From Coprinopsis marcescibilis (taxonomy: Eukaryota > Basidiomycota > Agaricomycetes > Agaricales > Psathyrellaceae): DNA of 64,000 nt. This document shows, piece after piece, positions 59,901 through 64,000 of the stretch. The notes under the pieces are model-generated. The model was not told where the DNA came from. It saw only the letters and a list, made by a program, of their open reading frames with translations, and made no database searches. Within the stretch, counting starts at the first letter, position 1. Every line of letters starts with the position of its first letter. Made by a program: the position numbers and the translations under genes. Where the stretch lies: NCBI GenBank assembly GCA_004369085.1, contig ML210158.1, positions 186,001-250,000 of the forward strand. Reading direction: 5' to 3'.

Positions 59901-60383
59901 GATGAATCATTGATAAGCACGGTTGCGAATGCGCTCGCAAAGGACGTGGTGCGATCGCGTACTGGAAATGGCAAAGAAAGAAAAATCGAGGGAATAAATG
60001 CCACCAACTCGCAGCCGATGGGGAGAAGGGTAGCTGGGCAACCAAGGTGACACCATGGATGGAAAGTGGAGAGTTGAAAGCGGGGGAAACAAACAGACCT
60101 GTGCCTGTGACTGGGTCATGCCGGCGCTGCTGCGAGGACGAAAGTGCTGCTGCTGCTGTTGCTGTTGCTGCTGGGTCTGCATCTGCTGCTGCTGCCAAAG
60201 GGCAGGAAAGGAAGGGCCAGGGTGCGAGTCGCCTTGTTGCTGGGCCTGCTGCTGTTGTTGCTGCTGTTGCTGCTGAGCCTGAGCCTGCGCCTGCTGCTGG
60301 AGCATATTCATATTTGACATGTTGTTCATGGCGTTGAAGCCAGTTTGGAGGAGAGAATAAGCCTGAGAGGAACGATCGGCCAT
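55673..60383 (-). CDS. SWI1-like ARID-domain subunit of the SWI/SNF chromatin-remodelling complex
   Basis: The ATG at 60383 opens MADRSSQAYSLLQTGFNAMNN. The protein is very long and rich in Gln, Pro, Met and Asn. An ARID DNA-binding domain lies in the middle (about 58.55-58.18 kb): FDSTFRAFTLKRGV, QIDVYLLHRHVMQEGGFVQV, KNAWDVIGGQLGL and YKDYLQPFDTYYI. Towards the end there is a helical region (EQRVQYNQVLEQLYRITSEN), then a 28-residue Gln run, an Ala/Pro/Ser-rich stretch, and an acidic tail with MDVD-free DE-rich patches ending ALDQPWAIFN (stop at 55673). ARID plus Gln-rich flanks is the layout of yeast Swi1/human ARID1. The final exon (57064 downwards) and those with ARID are clear; exact ends of the internal exons are approximate. 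Confidence 0.82.
56846..56929. repeat. Trinucleotide repeat coding for 28 glutamines
   Basis: On the minus strand 28 consecutive CAG or CAA codons are read. The mixture of both codons makes the tract more stable than a pure CAG repeat, but it remains a likely length-variable site. Shorter Gln tracts occur at 56951-56975 and around 60145-60300 in the same gene. Confidence 0.9.
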
Positions 60384-63300
60384 AATCCGCTAGGTGGTCG
60401 GTGCGTGGGGATAGGGCGCTTGGGGAGCCGCACAGGGCGGGGCGCGCGAAGAGGTGGCGACGACGACGACGACGACGATTGCTAGTCGTTTTTAGTGTCT
60501 TGGGGGGCGTCGGTTCGGGTTTGTGGTTGGGGAGGGCGGGAGGATGGATGGTGGTGGTGGTGGGAGCGAAACGGGCAAGTCCAAGTCCAGGGCTGTGGCT
60601 GACAAGCCAGAATGTTTGCAGGAGTTGACATCCACTCCATTTTCATTTTCATCAATTATAAAATATTCACATTATAACCAATTCGCTTTCTCTCTTCTAC
60701 TACCTCTTTGCTGCTGTCTCTCTGCGCTGTGCACACTGCGAGGGCCAACGCTCGTCCTGCATTCGCCCAGCCGCGGGGACCACTCTTGGCTGCTGCAGAT
60801 CTGGAACGGGGCAATGGCGCTTCCAGAGACGTTGCTAACACCCTGCTAACCTTCCAGAATCCATTTTCTCTTCCTCGATTCCATTTGCCTTTGCCAGAGG
60901 AAAGCAACGTGTCTATCGAGCGTGTGTTCCGCACTGTTAGGAGCCCACCCAAATTCACCGTTCTATTTGCCGATGTTGTACCTCTCTGCTATTCCGTTTC
61001 AACCCAACACACTCACCAATGTCACCATTCCCGTTCCGAGGCACAGCACCGTTGCGTATCATCCTCCGCTGCTATCGCCAAATCCGTATCAATTCACCAC
61101 CAAAACTAGCTGTCTGGAGATCTCCTTTCGACCCAAACTCCCCTTGCGATGATCTCAAACAGTTGTGCATGCTAGCAGATCCCAACGGAACCTTGCACAG
61201 TCTCGCTGTAGATCTCCTTACAGACTGCAGCAGGACAGGTTTGTTGTCAACGGTCCCGGTGCTAGTCATATCCTTTGATGAATGTCCTTACCAGTGACTC
61301 GGGGGGGACCAGTCATAATACAACTTTTAAACCCTATGCTGCCGGTTTAATCTGCCGCTGACCGTGCGTTGTCCAACCCGACGGCATGTCTTCCGCCGTC
61401 CGACGTTTCCATGCGCCAAAATCTCTCCAGTGATTCAGAATCCATATAAAGCCCGACAACCAGCAAACAGGCAACGATCTGACGGTGGATCTGAATCCTG
61501 GATTGCCCTGCTCGCGGATTGATTCCTGATGGTTGGCTTTGGCGTTGAAGAGCCAATTGATGCCCGTCATTGGGAAATTTAGACGCCCATTTGCATCTCT
61601 GGAATCGTGCATGATACAGCACTTTTAAATCTTCTCTCTTACAGACTCAGGAGAATATGCGAATCGTTACATCTCCGTTTCGCGTTCAAGGTTACTACAT
61701 TCCGAGGTCGGCAATGGTAACGCAATGCAATCTACCTCCTTCCATTGCGGGGTGGAAATGTCGGATCCGCGAAACATTAATCATTAGTTCCCAAGGCATT
61801 ATATATTAGTACCTTTCGCAAGCAATTTCCGAGCTTCAATATCATACCAACAAAACATGAGTATGACAAACCAGAAATGTCTACTCGGCTGTCTATTTTA
61901 AGCCCACATGAACGTGACACAACCCCCGCAGGGTGTATTGCTCCGCACGAAAATCACTACCCCGACATTCCCCAGTGGAAATAAAGGGTACCTAAGTCGA
62001 AGCTGGGTTAATCGGATTCCTCGCCATGTGAGCTCGGACTTTGCAGGTCGCCGGAACGACGGGCCTCTGTTTCCTGCCTCTGAAATATACCACGCTTCGT
62101 ACACGATCTCGAGGTAACCCCCGGAGAATAGTATTCGACGTTTCACCTGAGCCCGAAACGCATGCTATACCCCGGAACCGGTGTCAAAGCCCTTTCAACT
62201 AATACAATACGATGCATAAATGATGTCAAAGCACGAATAACCTCCCAGGCTTGTGAACTTGCGTTATAACATTTGCTCAATGATAGTTGGGCATCCAGTG
62301 GCAGAGAATTCCAAGTCTGACCCAGAATTCATCGATCGTAACCCGAAGAAACCCTTCATTGGACACGTCCATGCCATTCCAACTGCTTCTCAGGTATTCT
62401 CGATTAGGCGAGTCAAGTATCATTCGTGACCCCCCGTCCTCTTCACACCATTCGGGTGCAATTAACTCATGCGACTACCGATTTAACAAGCAAGTACATG
62501 TGTTCAGATTTCATCATAATCGGTCTTTACACGAGTCCATATTCTACATCTGGCGAACAATGACCTCTACGATGGGTTGGTGCTTGCAACTTGAAGGAAT
62601 ACACACCATTCGCATCCATTCCAACGTCCTCGGCATCTTCAGGTCGATTCCCAAATCCAAATCCTATTCAAGTTCAAGTTCAAGTTCCTTCCAGCACTCC
62701 CCCAATTCCGAACCCTTCAATAAACGCCACAACCACAGCGCACTCTGAGCAAAAAGGCCAACTACAAATCGAGCATTACTCAAATCTCACCATCAAATCG
62801 GGAACACCAACTTAGCAGATCGCCAGATCCCAATCGCATTTCCCATCCGAAACCTAAACTTCCGGACCCAGTGCCATCTATAGGGCAAGTCGCCGTTCCT
62901 GTCAACCAGAATCGGAAGATATGCATACCAATCACATTGACAGCCTCCCGCGAAAGGGGGGTCCATACCCTGTACGGCTGGGGACAACCCGGAGGGAGTG
63001 CTACGATCTCACCCCCTTGACGCAGATGCACTCGCGCCGTGGTACACCCTGTCATATCGGGCATTTCCTTGCGCTATCCAACACCCCACCTAATCCAGTT
63101 CTGCTCCGCTTGTTCGGCTGACTCGGCTGGCCAACCCAGCCATCCGTCGCCCCTATCCCAGTCTCAAGCACAGAGGAGCCAGCCTCGGCTCGCGCCCAGA
63201 GTTGTGGAACACCGGTCGACGCCACCTTGCATCGGTGCACGGCCTGACGGCGGGTCCAAGCACCGATTCAATCCCAGCGCCCAGAGTCACATTCATGGAC

Positions 63301-64000
63301 CCAGGGTTTCCAGGTATGATCATATCACAGACCGTCAAGGGGATTCCCCAAAACCGCACTCGCAGCTCGTTCAAGTTCCCAGACTCTGGATCAGGCTCTT
63401 CTCAAAGTTCTTCTCAGCCTTATAAACGGCTGTTCCTCGAGGCTCGAAGCCTCGAACAACGAAAACAGACAACGAGCATATGCAACTTGTCCACGGTAGC
63501 CCCGGTCCTACGCACCTGGCCCAGTTTACGAAAGTATTGGTTGCCTTTACAGTTGATGGCCGAATGCCATCGTAGATATGCGGCTTTCCGTACCAGAATT
63601 AAGCCTACGGAATTTGTCGTCGTGACCACATATGTAAGACCTCGATCTGGATTCATCAGAACGACATAAAGACCTCGCCTCTTGAAGAAGCTAACATACA
63701 GAAAAGGCAGGTAGACCCCAGAAGCAACTGAGAAACTATGCGTGATATGACTTGCATCAGACACCTGAGTTGCGAATATGGCCATGCAAATCGAGATAAG
63801 CGGAGCATGGGCAATGACGTAGTCTAGCCTCGCCAACCTCGCACAAAAGGGCCGTGAGGGCGCTTCGTGTAGGAGGTCTTGTCCCTTCCAGGAATGGCCA
63901 AAAGATAGTTGGCACGGTGCCTACAGATTCCAGAATCGCGAGACCTCCCTTGGACCTCCCTTCGACACACTCCCAACTTGCACATCACACAACACATGTG
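60384..64000. other. Gene-free right end
   Basis: After the SWI1-like promoter (including a GAC microsatellite at about 60458-60478) no gene is supported over 3.6 kb. Open frames at 60708-61109, 62287-62748, 63202-63669 (plus) and 63420-63836 (minus) show no motif; the last one has some hydrophobic segments but no ATG and no homologue I know. A short run of the unit TTCAAG is found near 62668-62690. Confidence 0.45.
60458..60478. repeat. GAC trinucleotide microsatellite
   Basis: Seven tandem GAC units lie directly upstream of the SWI1-like gene start, in its probable promoter or 5' UTR. Confidence 0.85.

Noticed and set aside
63420..63836. 138-codon minus-strand frame with hydrophobic stretches
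   Set aside because: It has no ATG start and no known family; the hydrophobic segments are irregular.
60384..64000. Search for transposons or LTRs in the gene-free end
   Set aside because: No reverse transcriptase, transposase or terminal repeats could be seen; only short simple repeats.
1..64000. CRISPR arrays, rRNA genes or bacterial operons
   Set aside because: No regularly spaced repeats and no rRNA segments; the spliceosomal introns throughout show a eukaryotic nuclear sequence.

Overview
The window is a piece of a filamentous fungal nuclear genome, most likely a mushroom-forming basidiomycete (Agaricomycetes). Genes are dense and on both strands. Almost every gene is cut by many short introns of about 50-60 nt, nearly all GT-AG. 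The gene set is fungal: Mup1-type permease, Tps1, Erg3, Pmc1-type calcium pump, Swi1-like ARID protein, Dbp6, Rsm1/NIPA protein. There is one intron-containing tRNA and one 20-N assembly gap (34574-34593). No mobile element, CRISPR array or rRNA is recognisable. All gene models were spliced by eye.

Left part (1-16.0 kb). A Frag1/DRAM/Sfk1 membrane protein and an Inn1/Fic1-like C2-domain protein come first. The most distinctive block follows: two tandem, paralogous, intron-rich IucA/IucC-type (NRPS-independent, 'NIS') siderophore synthetase genes on the minus strand (4022-6086 and 7320-9458), head-to-head with an ABCC/Yor1-type exporter (9955-16014). Two copies of ATCTGATAA lie 31 bp apart upstream of the first synthetase. 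They match the ATCWGATAA element known for fungal iron-responsive GATA repressors. I read this as a candidate iron-regulated citrate/carboxylate siderophore locus with its own exporter.

Middle part (16.4-41.1 kb). Housekeeping genes: DBP6, convergent with an NIPA/Rsm1-like C3HC zinc-finger gene; a methionine-type amino acid permease; a helical-repeat, possibly mitochondrial, protein; ribosomal P0; trehalose-6-phosphate synthase. A gene-poor stretch of about 4.9 kb follows, holding a tRNA-Arg(CCG) with a 29-nt intron, a hairpin and the gap. A large PMC1-type Ca2+-ATPase comes next.

Right part (41.6-64 kb). Three tandem copies of the RAE1/GLE2 nucleoporin gene lie in a row (41577-46665), the middle one strongly diverged but open. 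Then come three minus-strand lipid/oxidation genes (a P450, a C5-sterol desaturase, a DUF1295 steroid-reductase-like protein), a CCDC130/CWC16-type splicing factor, and a very Gln-rich SWI1-like ARID gene. The last 3.6 kb has no gene I can support.
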